This document shows, one piece after another, positions 35,969 to 48,383 of a stretch of DNA of 64,000 nucleotides (position 1 is the first letter of the stretch; each line of letters begins with the position of its first letter). The notes under the pieces are model-generated. The model had not been told where the DNA came from and did no database searches. It worked only from the letters and a program-made list of their open reading frames with translations. The stretch spans positions 4,283,001 to 4,347,000 of the forward strand of contig NC_052622.1 in NCBI RefSeq assembly GCF_016545825.1. Direction: 5' to 3'. This DNA comes from Eucalyptus grandis (taxonomy: Eukaryota; Streptophyta; Magnoliopsida; Myrtales; Myrtaceae). The position numbers were made by a program, and so were the translations under genes.

Positions 35969-38900
35969 ACTAAATAGGATGGATTGGACAATGTCCTTCA
36001 TTAATTGTCCATCGTTACTTGTTCTCACAATTTCAAAGATGTATGTACTAATAATCTCTCTTTGATATTTTTCCCATCAAGATATGATTCGAAGAACTTT
36101 GAATAGTATGTTTTACCATATAGTGGTCTCATGCGCATTATGGGTATTTTATGCTTGGTTTTAGGAATGAGATTTATACAAAATCTCACATTAACGGTGG
36201 TCTTGGGGATTGGAAAAGAAGAGACCACCAAAAAAAAAGAATTCTTCGTCTTGATGCGAATCTATACGAAAACGATGAACCGTACTAATTTGAGCCACAT
36301 CGTTTATGGTCTTAAGAAAACGAATAAACAAGCAATCTTGACGCGTCGTCTCGGCCATAATTATCTTCAACGGGACATCGTTATCGTTTGCATTCCCCGA
36401 TATTTATCATTAGCAACCCGATGTGATGCGTTCTTCGACGTAACTAGTATTCCAGAGAGAAACCAGGCGGAGGCTAGGACCCTAATTTTGACGATTCAAC
36501 GTGCATGCAATCGCAATTCACACGCACAGGGGAGGAAAAGAAGGGGCGGGGGTGGGGTGAAGGGGTCGAGTCAATTGCGGCGGTCGCGGCATGCAATGAA
36601 GTGCATGCCGAAGGCTAAAGGTTAAGAAAGGTTGTTGGGAAAGAAAAAACTTAGGTTTCGCAGCAAATGGTCGACAGAAAAATGTCGACGAGCAAAATAA
36701 GAACTGCCTTTGTTTTCTCAAGTGTTTGCTGCCGCAATCTGACCCTTGATTTCGCTCTGGCGATTGGATCATCGGATCGGATCAGATTGGTTCGAGCTGA
36801 CAAGGCTTTCTTATATTAATCCAAGGTTGAACCCACGGATGCGGACGCAGCAAAGTGACTGATTCCGACTCTGCTTCCATTTAAGCCAAGATCAGCCAAT
36901 CGCAGGTGCCTGCGCTGGTGTTGCTGCAAGTTGGGACAACTCCTTTGGGAGAGAAATCTACTTGGTGATCTTATCCTCATGAATATGAATTTTGACTTAG
37001 GTACCAAATTCATCGAACGAAATTACGTGCATATCCCTTGATTTTCTTTTGAACTCGTGGAGGAAAAAAAAGTGACACGGCACATATGCATTTCGGATCT
37101 TCTTTTGATGCATGGACATTTGGTTATCATTTTCAATGACACAATCCATAGAAAGATCGTAAATGATTTAACTTTTTTCATCGAAGGCTGAGTACATATA
37201 GGCTCTCTAAAAAGGAGAAATTGACAAGATTTATCACCACTTTAGCTACTTTAGTGGCTTGACCGTTTACTAGGGCTTCTAAACCTACCCTTTTTTTTTT
37301 TATATGTTTGACAGCGTGTGACTACAATGGTCTAATAGGATAATTTTCTTCTTGAGATCTCTAACTATGTGTTTTAGACCACGAGGGGATAAGAACTTTC
37401 CCATTTATACATTGATGTTGGTGAAAGATCAAGGACGGGCATGGGAAGAAACTTATGCACTTCACTTTGAAAGTCTTTCTCGTAGAGGTTCGCTTGATTT
37501 TACGCTTCAAATCTTGTTTGTCTGAATTGTTTTGTACGGGCCAGACGGACTGCTAGACTTATGATTAGGTTTAATATCCACTGGGGATAAGATTGTCATT
37601 TGAGACTCCATTAAGAAAGAGAGAAATTCTTCTAAGACTAGATAGTGACATAGCAACATATAATATTGCACAAGAACGAGGAGTCCTCTTGTTGTGGGAA
37701 GGCAAAATAATAGATTGATCATTACAGAGTAGGACTAAGAACACTGAACTTCTACTATTTCGCTAGCTTACAAGCTGGTATGATGACGCAAGCTAATGAT
37801 CATAATCGTTGATTAGCTCCTTCATCAGAATGTGGATGAAAGGAGACCAGACCATATGGGTGGTAGCAGGCATCTGTCGTTTCTGCACTTTATGCCTCTC
37901 TCTCTCTCTCTCTCCCCACCAAATACCCTCTCCTGTGGCTGATTGGTCCGAAGGCGACCGGGGTGGCATTGGGTGGAGGGACATGACGGCGACGATGGAG
38001 GAGGACGAGACAAGGGCAAACGCCGGAGGGGATTTATTTTGTCCTGGAGAGATAGTGGGAGAAGAAAGGCCAAAGAAAAGAAATCTATTTGGGGGTGTCA
38101 AACATTTAAAGGAGACGGAAGAAAGGGTGGGGGAAAGAGAAAAAAGACAGATGTTAAGGTTAATGTGATTTTATTAAGGAATGTAGTTTCTTTTGAGGAA
38201 TGGACGTGGGCGAGCCAAGATAATACAGGAGGCTCTAATCGAAAAGCTAGCTCAAATCTATTTCTAATCAAGAAAATACTCAATTGTATACAACCGGCCT
38301 AAGCAATCATGCTCAAGAAAGGAATTGCTTGTCTAGACTCGCCTATTTTGCACTTTGATCAAGGAAAAAGAGAAAAGAAAACCATAATAAAGATCCATAA
38401 TCTTCAATGGTACTAATCGTTTAGTGGATAATTGGATGGTGAAGGTGCAGATATTTTCTCACTCCTGTAGAAAATACAACAACAAGAATACATGCGGTTA
38501 GCTTCTCATGCATTTGCTTGATCGTATCTTTTTTCATAGATAGGTGCATCAACAAGGAAAGCTTGCAAGGCATCATCGTTCTCTCATCAGAGCGTGGATA
38601 ATATCAGTGAATAATCGGTTTGAGTAGAACCATAAACTTACGAAAGAGATATTTAGAGATTACCTGATTCAGTCGACATCAATCTATCAAAAGAGATGAT
38701 GACACAGAATGCAGTTCAAAATCAAGGAGCGACGACATGCTGATCTCGGGTTGCATTCGTCCTCGGGACGAGTCCAGTTTAAAAAGCAAGCTAGGCCGTT
38801 GGTTGAAAAAGTATGCAGAGAAGCCATAGTTTGATTCAATCCTTGCTAAAAGGAACATGCGGCAGAAATAACGCAATCTGATTCAGAGAACCGAAGCCAT

Positions 38901-41900
38901 TCACGTGCCTTTATTCGGACATGAGCTCAAGATTCACAAATCATCAACTGCACTGATGCTACCGAATATAAACACACCGGCGTGAGTGCAAAAAGTCCAC
39001 GCATGATTTAGCTCCAATATATAAAACACTGCTCGGGATTTTATGTTCAATAAATCGACTTTTAGAGACATGAAATCTAGAAATGGGTGTCTCCTCCTAT
39101 AACTTCACGTCCCATTAAGAGCAAGAACAGCCTTTCAGTCAAATCTCCTGAGGTTCAGGAGGAAAAGAAGGAAACTTCAAATCCCCAGATTCATGATGTA
39201 GCCAAATTGCTAGCTTCGTTTTAGAGCTTGAGTGAGTAAACATACTCCGTAAAATCACGAACAATGTCAACAGTTGGCATACATGGAAGAAGAAAAATAC
39301 CGAGTGGTTGTGCTTATGTTCGACTGGGATCTCATGCGAACTTCAAATAATTTTTGTGTATACATGCTATTATAAGGGGGAGGAATAGGACTTATCAGGA
39401 CGGCAGACAAGTGTGCAACGGAGCGTGCTGATTGACATCGTTGAATCCGAGAGAGCGAGATTTATAAGGATAGAGCACACTGGACGATGGCGAGTCCGAA
39501 CAAAAGAACCTCCACCTATAACATTGCTTGCTCAAATGAGCATCTCAGGACAGCAGCATCAGAGAGAGCAGAAGGTTTCAGTTGCTAAAGCAACCACGAC
39601 CAAACTGTTCTGTCCCAGTTCTTGGAGCTAACTGCGGTTGGAATACTCATTTGAGCAAGAAACATTACTAGGAGGACTCCCATAATCTTCACTTCAACCC
39701 CTCTCTCTCTCTCTTTCCCTCTCTCTCTCTCCCCTAGGAGCAACACAAATTGATGAGCTCTCACGACCTTGTCTCGTTATATATATAGAAGGCAAGATGG
39801 GCGGAGAGATCAGTCGATTTTCGCACAGCTACCCATGTTTACCAATCTGCCCCCAGTTTTTTTCAGCTAGTCAAACGCATCGTCACGGAGGCAGCCCGTT
39901 ACATTCTCTTTCCCACGACCCAAGAAACATTTTTAGGTCCTGGAGCTCAATCGCTCGTACTGTCCGACGCTCGAATTCTGACCTTTCAAACCGAAAGTTG
40001 GTTGATCCCTCGTGAATATGGCCCGTTCTAGGTACGCCAGGTCCAAGGGACTACAGAACCTTTTCTGCCCGTGATTCGAGGCCACGTAAGGCAAGACGAA
40101 AGGGGTTTCAAGAATCTCCGGGGTCTCGTTTGTTGACACTTGAAAGTCAGGTTTCCTACGGAAGTAAAAACGCTCCAAAAAAAGTAATAATAAAATAATA
40201 TATATAAAAAACAAAAATGGAAAAAAGCCTGGGGAGCAGAAAGCGATCGCTAGCTAATGAGCTGAAGGGGAGAATTGTAGGTGCTGGTGGAATGGCAGCT
40301 CGAGAGTCAATCTCTCCCTAAAACGCCAACGACCAGACTCGCGAACATCGACCAACCCAATTGAATTTATGGCCTTTTTCTATGCGTCCAGATCCGCCAT
40401 CCGTCCTAAATGCTTTTACAAAGTTAAACTCCAATGGAGATTCCTTTCCGGCGATCCTTAAGATCGCTTAACCTCACTTCATTTTACCTTCTTTCCCTCT
40501 TTTAGGAACCTTTTCCATTTTGATGTTACCGAAGATTGACCCCGAGAGTAGGTATATCTGGCCGCATGCCGACAAAACAGGCGGGCAGCGAAGGGAAGAA
40601 AGTCGGGGGAAGTCGATGATGACTCATACTTGGAGATGTGTGGCCGAATTCACTCTCTTATCCTTTGTGGTAAATATACGATATTAATAATGGACCTAAC
40701 ACGTTAGGGCTGAGCGCTACCAAGCAGATTGGCTGTCACAATGAATTGGGAAGTAGACCCAGTTTGGATTTTCGATGCGTTTGCTTATCTGTCCGACTTT
40801 ATACCTCGTCCTTGACTGCCACTAAATTGCCATTGTTAAAACAATGGAGAACAATCTCTACTAAAACGAACGTACTAAGGTTTAATACACCATTTTCGAT
40901 GCAAACAAGCATTGTCGTGCCGACATCTTGGTATAAGCTAAAATGAAGCGGAAGGGTATTCTTTTCCTGTTTTGTTAGCGATCAAGTGGTGTCTAAGCCA
41001 GAGTGTTTTGCATGAATTATATCATCAGAAAAACAACGCTCCTCATCCGTAACATCAGAACATTTCTTTTCGCGTTCTTTAAAAACATATCTTCTCAATT
41101 TAATGATATTTCACTCACGAAACACTACACTTAATGGATTAGGCCACATGTAGCCTTTCAATTAAGGTTACCATCATTATAGTTAAGGTTACAAACATTT
41201 GAAGAGAAATGTAGATTAACTACAGCGCCATTATTAGATGAGACTATAATCATACTCGAATGGCTCAAATACTTTTAATGTTTCTTAGCTTCAATTATGC
41301 AGATCAATCTCATAATTCTTCACCCACAATGTCTCATTAGACAAGCACTCGATATCATGAAAGAATTTACCAATGTTACCACAAAATTTCATGGCTACAA
41401 ATTTTTCGGACGCTATTCACGAGCACGAGCATGCCGCACAATTGATTTCATCGCTGAAATCTTCTCCTCGTTATTAGGCATAAAAGACAAAGCCTCAGTT
41501 GAAGAATTAAATACATACCAAGCGAAAGTTTGTCCTTCGCCTGAGACGGTCTTCAAAGTCCAAGTTGGATTTTCACTTCTCGATTTCACCTGGTCCGATT
41601 TCAACGATTCCTATGGGGACTCCTTTGGAGCCAAGTCAAGCATATCGGCACAACGTGGGCTGAACTGCAACGCACACTTCTCTTGGCATCGTACTCCGTA
41701 AATCATATTCAAATTTAAGGCATACTATAATTTCGAACAAGAGGGGATAGCGAAGAACATGCTACGTTGCGGATGCCAAAAGTAGGTGCCGTCAGAGACC
41801 TAATTTTCCATCACGTCCTCGCAGATTCTCCTGAGTATTCTTAGAGGACAGCCACATGTTCAATGACAATTGCTAGACCAACTGACATGTCAATCCTGTA

Positions 41901-43647
41901 GCCAAAAGTAAGATCGGACGATAAAGAATTCGGTCGCAGCAATATTGACGGTACTTAATTCACTCGTTGAAATAAGTCCCCAAGACGAAAATGTTGAAAA
42001 TTATGTGAATAATGATAGTGTCCTCTCACTTCCCATAGTGCTGAACATCCTGACTAGGTAGAAAAGAAAAAAAGAGAGGGACATTTATTCTCACATTCCT
42101 GATTTATGCTTACCACCTATATCAGAAGGCATGATTATATCATGTGTGCAGTTTTTTTTTTTTTTTTTGGTTTTTCCAAATTGAATCAAATCAGGAGAAT
42201 GGACCGAGCGCCGGTTGGCAACTGTTTTGCGTAGTTATCTACCTCGGCCTCTTAGGATACTCTTGATGTAGTCTAGTCAAAATCAACTTTCGGTTTGGAG
42301 ATGGCGATTGATCCTTTAACCCTTCGTCTCTCTGTCTGTGTAAAGCGTACGAGGCCATGTAGCATCCTTATCGTCGAGGCATTGATCCGTTCGAATGTGG
42401 TTGATCCCGGACTTATAATTAAATAAGATTGACGATTAAGAATGAGATTATCGGGACATAAACGGTACACGGCACCGGAACCAAAAAGATCTTAGTCTTT
42501 CGCTTTTGTTTACATTGTGCAGCTTCTCTTTCTTGTTGTTCTTTTCTCAATAACAAGCTTCTCAGATGTTTTACACAATCTCGTCAGTTCACAACAGTAC
42601 AAGCTAAGGCATTTGTAATATCATCTACTTTAGTCTTTCGGCTAGTACTTTGGACTATATTATGTTGCATCCTAAATTTCCATGATATCTAATATGTTAG
42701 CAATATTGTTTTAAATAAAAATAAGATTCATATTTCTTTTCCAAATAGCATTAATAATCTCATGATTCTCTCCCTGTCTCATAGCCATACTCTACTAGTC
42801 ATTGTAAATTTTCTACTCAAACACCTCTTTTCATTTTCCACCAAGTATATTAATCCACATGCTTTTTTTTTGCCATTACATCTCCACCTAGGATGACATC
42901 ATTCATGTCATCTCTTGATAAGTCAAATCATTACAAATCAAATAATGATTCTCATCCATACATCGGCGTGGTTGATCATGCTCTCTCCACTTGTTATCTT
43001 CATTCAGCTACTCAAATTAAGCCACTTGTCACTCATATAAATAATCCACGTGCACTTAATTTGTGACATTGAGCTTAGCCTATCAAATGACATCATCCAT
43101 GACAATTTAACTTAACCATGGTTTATGGTAATCAATAAAGGTGAAGATAAGATGAGAAACAAATAAAATCATCCCTTTCCTTCTGTGGAACAAACCAAAA
43201 AGATCTCCACCTCTATTTCTTCAAGGTAAACTATTTTTACCCTCCATTCTTCAACAAAGAAAGTCAAGTTTTAACTCAACTTTTCACCAAGTCCAAAGTT
43301 TATCTAATCTGTGTTGCTTAAGTTTTTAGTTCCAACCATCAAGTGTCTTACAAGGTAAGTTCATGGACTTCTATTTTCTATCAAACTATTTGTTTTTAAG
43401 GAATAAGAGTTGTTAATTGGCATTTTTTATTTTGATTTTAAGGTGATTTAATGCTTTATGTGTTCAAAATTTCATTCAAGGTAAGTGAAACTCTCGGGGC
43501 TAAATTGGGTTGATCCACTAAGTTTTCTTGGTCCTTGGTTGACTTTAGCTTAATGTATGAATATTATCATAGATGCATGTTGTACGAGAGATTAATGAAT
43601 ACATGATGAGCTAATAAGAGACAAGACTATGTGTATTAGTGACTTTA
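35969..43647. other. Long intergenic region without a supported gene
   Basis: No protein family recognised in any frame. CT microsatellites lie at about 37892-37912 and 39704-39733. A G-quadruplex-type motif lies at 36543-36565. The longest odd frame, 134 codons at 41297-41701, lacks any domain or splice context. The region could hold lncRNA or regulatory DNA, but nothing in the sequence shows it. Confidence 0.4.
36543..36565 (+). other. G-quadruplex-type motif
   Basis: Four G runs of 4, 5, 4 and 4 bases (36543-36546, 36548-36552, 36554-36557, 36562-36565) separated by loops C, T and TGAA. This fits the canonical G4 pattern with short loops. Function unknown. Confidence 0.5.
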
Positions 43648-43656
43648 GTTAATTTT
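43648..43656. repeat. Target-site duplication, left
   Basis: gttaatttt, repeated at 44958-44966. Nine bases is typical of Mutator-superfamily insertion. Confidence 0.8.
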
Positions 43657-44957
43657 GGGAGAAGTGCCAAAAAAGTCCTAAACCTTTTAGCTTTGTGCCG
43701 ATTTAGTCCTAAACATTTTTTGGTGCCGATTTAGTCCTAAACTTTTTACGTTGTACCAATTAAGTCCTTTCCGGCCAATTTTGGCCGGATTTTGCTGATT
43801 TGGACGGTCGGTTGACGACGGCCTGATCGGCGCGTGTACAATTTTTAATAATATTTTAAATATTTTTAAATATTTTTTTATTTTTTAAATATTTTTCTCT
43901 TTTAATTTTTATTCTTTTCTCTTTTTTTCTGCTCATCTTCCCTCGAGGCCGGGCGGCGAGGGCGAGCCCGCCCGGCTCCTCCTCGCGCCGGATCTCGGCG
44001 ACGTCGAGCTTCACCGGCGGTGGGCGAGGCTCGACCCTCGCTAGATCCGCGCGGGCGAGCCTCGCCCCCGGTGCGAGGCCGCCCTTCGAGGCTCGCCCTC
44101 GCGGGCGAGGGTCAAGCCTCGCCCACGGCCGGCGAGGGCGACCCCCGGCTCCTCCTCGTGCCGGATCGGCGAGGTCGAGCTTCGCCGGCGGTGGGCAAGG
44201 CTCGACCCTCGCTAGATCCGGCGGGCAAGCCTCGCCCGCCGGTGCGAGGCCGCCCTCGAGACCTAGGCGGCAAGGCTCGCCCTCGCCGGATCACGGCGAG
44301 GGTCGAGCCTCGCCCACGGCCGGCGAGGGCGACCCCCCGGCTCCTCCTCGCGCCGGATCGGCGAGGTCAAACCTCGCCGGCCTTGGGCGAGGCTCGACCC
44401 TCGCCGGATCCGACGAGGGCGAGCCTCGCCCACCCGCACGAGGCCGCCCTCGAGGCTCGGGCGGCGAGGCTCGCCCTCGCCGGATCCGGCGAGGGTGAGC
44501 CCCGCCGGCTCCTCCTCGCGTCGGATGGCGAGGTGGTCGAGCCTCGCCGTGGTCGAGCCTCGGCGAGGGCGAGCCTCGCCCGCCGGCGCGAGGCCGCCCT
44601 CGCCCGACCCGGCGAGGTCGAGACCTCGCCGGCCGTCGCCTCGGCCGGTCGCCTCGCTCAGGCGACCGGCTGGAGGAAGAAGATGAGCAGAAAAAAAAAA
44701 AAAAAATAAAAAGAATAAAGAAAAGAATAAAAAAAAAAAAAAAATTCAAAAAAATTAAATACTATTAAAAATTATACATGTCGGCCGATCGAGCCACATC
44801 GGTGGTCGGCCCAATCAGAATCCGGTCAAAATTGGCCGGAAAGGACTTAATTGGCACAACGTAAAAATGTTTAGGACTAAATTAGCACCAAAAAAAGGTT
44901 TAGGACTAAATCGGCACAAAGCCAAAAGGTTTAGGACTTTTTTGGCACTTTTCCCCC
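43657..44957. mobile_element. Mutator-like foldback element (non-autonomous MULE), 1301 bp
   Basis: Terminal inverted repeats of roughly 200 bases begin gggagaagtgccaaaaaag on the left and, inverted, gggggaaaagtgccaaaaaa on the right, and stay similar through taagtcctttccggccaatt to an AT-rich shoulder. A 9-bp target duplication (gttaatttt) flanks the element exactly. Within each arm the phrase gccgatttagtcctaaac is itself tandemly repeated. The core is extremely GC-rich and built of tandem repeats. No transposase is encoded, so it must have been moved in trans by a MULE transposase (inference from the family). Intact ends and duplication suggest a fairly recent insertion. Confidence 0.8.
43973..44670. 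repeat. GC-rich tandem repeats in the MULE core
   Basis: Copies start at 43973, 44146, 44338 and 44506 (spacings 173, 192 and 168), each opening cggctcctcctcg and carrying many gcgagg/cctcgcc inversions. Open frames on both strands (229 and 152 codons) are Arg/Pro/Ala/Gly-rich consequences of this repeat, not genes. Confidence 0.75.
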
Positions 44958-44966
44958 GTTAATTTT
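44958..44966. repeat. Target-site duplication, right
   Basis: gttaatttt, identical to 43648-43656. Confidence 0.8.
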
Positions 44967-47660
44967 GTATCATGGGTGATGACATGTTGATTCCAGATGA
45001 GAATGATATTAGTTGAGGTCTACCTGTGCTATTGTTATGAATTCGTTACTAATCACATGAAAATTTGGTCAAGTGATTTCAAGAGGATTTAAAATGATTT
45101 TGATGAGCAAAAGTGTTAAAGTTGAAACTATGCATGTAAAAGGGCTAAAATAGTAATTTTACATAATACAAGGGAAAAAATGTAAATTCCAGCGTGTAAA
45201 TCTCCTGTGAACTGTGGTTTTTATTAGTTAAAATGAGTATTAATTAGTGATACAGATAGATTAATTAAAGAAAATTAGATTAGGCAAAAAAAATATAAGT
45301 ATTGTGGAATTGGGGCTAATTTGTAATTTCAAAAAGTCAAAGGTCTCATTTTCTTAAACTGGAACTTTTTCAGACACATGTTAAGGATGCTTATGATTGT
45401 ACGTTCTTAATTAGCTTTACAATTAATTGAGTAATCTAGACAATTTACCCAACTAGTTAAAGTTTGGAGTTAATTGAATAAATATTTTGAAAAGGTGGTT
45501 GTTTTGATAGTAAAAAAAAATTGGAAGTTGTGTATAGTGCCAATAAGATAATCTTATGGATCAAATAAAAAAAAAATGGCCTTAGCTAATTGATTTGACT
45601 AGTAGAGTTAGATTAAAAAAATGAGATAAATAGTGAAATTTTGAAATCAGAATTATATTGGGTTAATCTTGCAATTTTGTTGAGATGAAATTCTGTATAA
45701 TTGATGTGAGTATGATGATAAGAGTGATTATAGTCTTGACGTACTCTCGGTGATCAAATTGTAAACTTTAGTTGTAACATTAATTTGGTGTAAAAGTGTC
45801 TTTTGTGTAATAGATCTTGTAGGACCAACATACACTTTAGTTTTATTGGCAACTTGGGAATGATTATAAATTTATGTGATGTAAGAATGTTGGAGGCTCT
45901 TGGATTGAATTACTTTATGAATAAGAGTAAGTAGATTGCGAATGATAATACATTGATGGTTGGTTTCCATTGGTAATATAAGAAATGCCAAGAGATTAGT
46001 ATGATATTATTTGCACCATAATTACATGGCAATTATTGTGTAGTAATAATTTGCATGTGATGACACTATATATCAAGTGACAAGTGTTTTATGATAAGAA
46101 TTTGTGGGTTAATGATGATAAATTGATATTTGATTTTCACTATAGATAGAAAATTGTCAATAGGTCGGTATCATGTTATTTGTAGATGTGGTTATTGAAA
46201 CATACATGGCAATTGTTATCTTACGATGATTTGTATGTAGATGATGCTATGTGAGAAGACTTTTGCCAAAGCCTATTCATTGGAGGAGCAAATATGCTTG
46301 TATAAGTATATGAGTAAATGACTCAAAAGTTAACCAGGTGCTCTAATGTCTAGAATATGTCTCTATAACGTTAAGAGGACATGAACTCTTATGAATTATA
46401 CACGAAATGATACGACTTGAGTAACTTATGAATATTATGGAATAGTCATCATCGTGCGAATGTACAGTGGTGTATTTATCTTTACTAATGTAGACAACAT
46501 TTGTGATGGATGGGTTGGCTAAGAGTTGTGGCCAAGATGTGTTTATGTCTCCATTCTACATAAGTTGGTGGTGATGATATTTTGTAAGTCGAGATACCTT
46601 GTGAGTCAATATAGGTCATGGCCAATGATGAGTAGGAAATAGATACTTATCTGTGAATATCGGTAAGCTACTTTGTGGTATTTGCGCATCATGAGATTGA
46701 TACATTCGTTTGTATGCATTTGAGTGTTAAACTGAATGTTAGCTCATGACTTCTATTTTATTCATTGCACGCATGATTATTTCATAACTATATTATATTA
46801 CGTTGAACAAACCTAATTAATATGCTTTGAAAATGTATGTGAACACTTGTTTTGAATATTTGATCTCTTAGTAGAGGGTAAGTGTTAAAGGAAAATTAAC
46901 ATGGTTGGTTAATGCTTATAACTTTCTTTGCGAGTATGTAGATTATTGATATGTTTGTATATCTACGTTGTGATATGTGCTTACAATATATGAGTTGGTT
47001 AACACATTAGATTGGGAGTATATTACAAATACTTAAATTATGCAGAATATGTTGTGCTCCTCAAGTGATTGAACTATTCCATTATGAATATGTAAATAAC
47101 TAAGAAATATCTTGAATAAATGATTGATTGCAGAATTATAATAATATTTAAATGATACGTGATATTACTTGATAATTGTTACTATAATGTTGGTGTTATG
47201 AGGTTGAGTGGTGAATAGATTTTATACTTTAAGCCTAGAGCTTTCATTTACTAAGCTTAGGTTCATCCCAATATACCTTATAGATTAGTTGAGTTCAGAG
47301 CTCAAATGCATTAGATTAGTGCTTCGGAAGATCTCTTTTAAGGATTGTATTAGAGTTTCGCAGCGAAAGTAAAGGCATATTTCTATACAAAAGATTTTGG
47401 TGCATGTTAGTTAAGGTTAAATTATTCGTACAATTGAGAATAAATTAACTACTCAGTGGATAACTAAAGTGAATTCAAATTATTTATTCATTCAAGATTT
47501 AAATTGTATGGAAATTGTTAGGTTGTGACATATTATATGAAGGGTATGAGCCTTAAAAGTCATCCCATGCCAAACCAAGTGTAATCCTTTAATCGAGAAT
47601 TTAAGCCTATATTTGTTATAAGAAGAACTAAAATAATTGAGAAAATATTGCAAGACGAGC
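44967..47660. other. AT-rich region without a supported gene
   Basis: Strongly AT-rich. Around 45940-46070 and 46110-46260 two diverged copies of the same phrase order (aatgataatacattgat versus aatgatgataaattgat; acatggcaattattgt versus acatggcaattgttat; atttgcatgtgatga versus atttgtatgtagatga) indicate an old tandem duplication of about 170 bases. It may be non-coding transposon sequence; no coding domain was recognised. Confidence 0.4.
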
Positions 47661-47671
47661 ATTTCTAGGAT

Positions 47672-47862
47672 TTCATTTTTTTTTGGTGACTCAGGGAATC
47701 CCCGCACAGCCGAAGGTAAACCATTGGGGTGACACCACACACGTGCCACCGGGTAAGTCGCCTAAAAGACTCAAAACTAGCCTTCTTGCAATGAGCTTCG
47801 AACACTAGACCTCCTCGATGGAAGTTTAGCGCCTACTCAGCTGAGCCACCGCGGCGGGTGGT
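47672..47862 (-). mobile_element. tRNA-derived SINE with 11-bp target duplication
   Basis: Read on the minus strand, the element has a tRNA-like head with an A-box (TGGCTCAGCTGAGTAGG, about 47832-47848) and a B-box-like GTGTTCGAAGCTC (47793-47805) at RNA polymerase III promoter spacing. A body follows, then an A-rich 3' tail (the T run at 47676-47684 on the plus strand). It is bounded by an exact 11-base direct repeat, atttctaggat, at 47661-47671 and 47863-47873. About 190 bases is a usual plant SINE length. No protein is encoded; it relies on LINE machinery. Confidence 0.85.
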
Positions 47863-47873
47863 ATTTCTAGGAT

Positions 47874-48201
47874 GTTTTCATCTCTTTTGTCTCCTTAAAA
47901 GACTCTCCAACTACCTTCATGTTTGAATGTGATTATCCATACCATCCAGTCCGAGAGAGAGAGAGACTCAAAAAACCCTATTATAGTGGAAAAGTTCAGA
48001 AAAGTTTTAGATTATCTTAACCCGATATTAGATGCAACTCACTTTATGACTCATTCATCATTCATATGACACTCATCGCTAACTTCAAGAAAGGCCTATG
48101 GGATGAGAACATAAGATACATCATATATAATCTGCCGGAGTGAATCTTATTTTTTATTTAGATATATGGTAGATGGTGATAAATTTGAATTTTAAAACTT
48201 A
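47874..48201. other. Gene-free stretch
   Basis: AT-rich sequence between the SINE and a MITE, with a short GA run near 47954. Confidence 0.4.
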
Positions 48202-48383
48202 TTTATTTTGTGAAAAATGAATGATTTGAAAAATATTTTTGTAAAAATAAATGATTGTATCTCTTACAATAATGAACGAACAAGAAATTTTTTTTATTGC
48301 CCATGAAATTATTTAAACTTAAATTATAGTGGATAATATTTAGAGAAATATTTTCAAAATCATTTATTTTTCCATAAAATAAA
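48202..48383. mobile_element. MITE-like inverted-repeat element
   Basis: The left arm tttattttgtgaaaaatgaa and the inverted right arm tttattttatggaaaaataa, both followed by tgattt-aaaatatt, form a stem of about 40 bases around an AT-rich centre. A related half-element is at 58966-59050 (cgtttattttgtgaaaacg). No target duplication recognised. Confidence 0.5.

Noticed and set aside
36131..36625. 164-codon plus-strand frame
   Set aside because: Composition changes along it (AT-rich, then G-rich) and no domain is seen.
41297..41701. 134-codon plus-strand frame
   Set aside because: No family, signal or splice context recognised; could be chance. Homology search would decide.
44020..44749. Open frames of 229 (+) and 152 (-) codons
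   Set aside because: They are Arg/Pro/Ala/Gly-rich readings of the GC-rich tandem repeats in the foldback element, open on both strands, with no domain.
42600..47600. A complete LTR retrotransposon
   Set aside because: I looked for paired long direct repeats, gag/pol motifs and a primer-binding site and found none that I can support.
47793..47848. Possible tRNA gene (A and B boxes)
   Set aside because: No cloverleaf acceptor or anticodon arms. The A-rich tail and target duplication identify a SINE.
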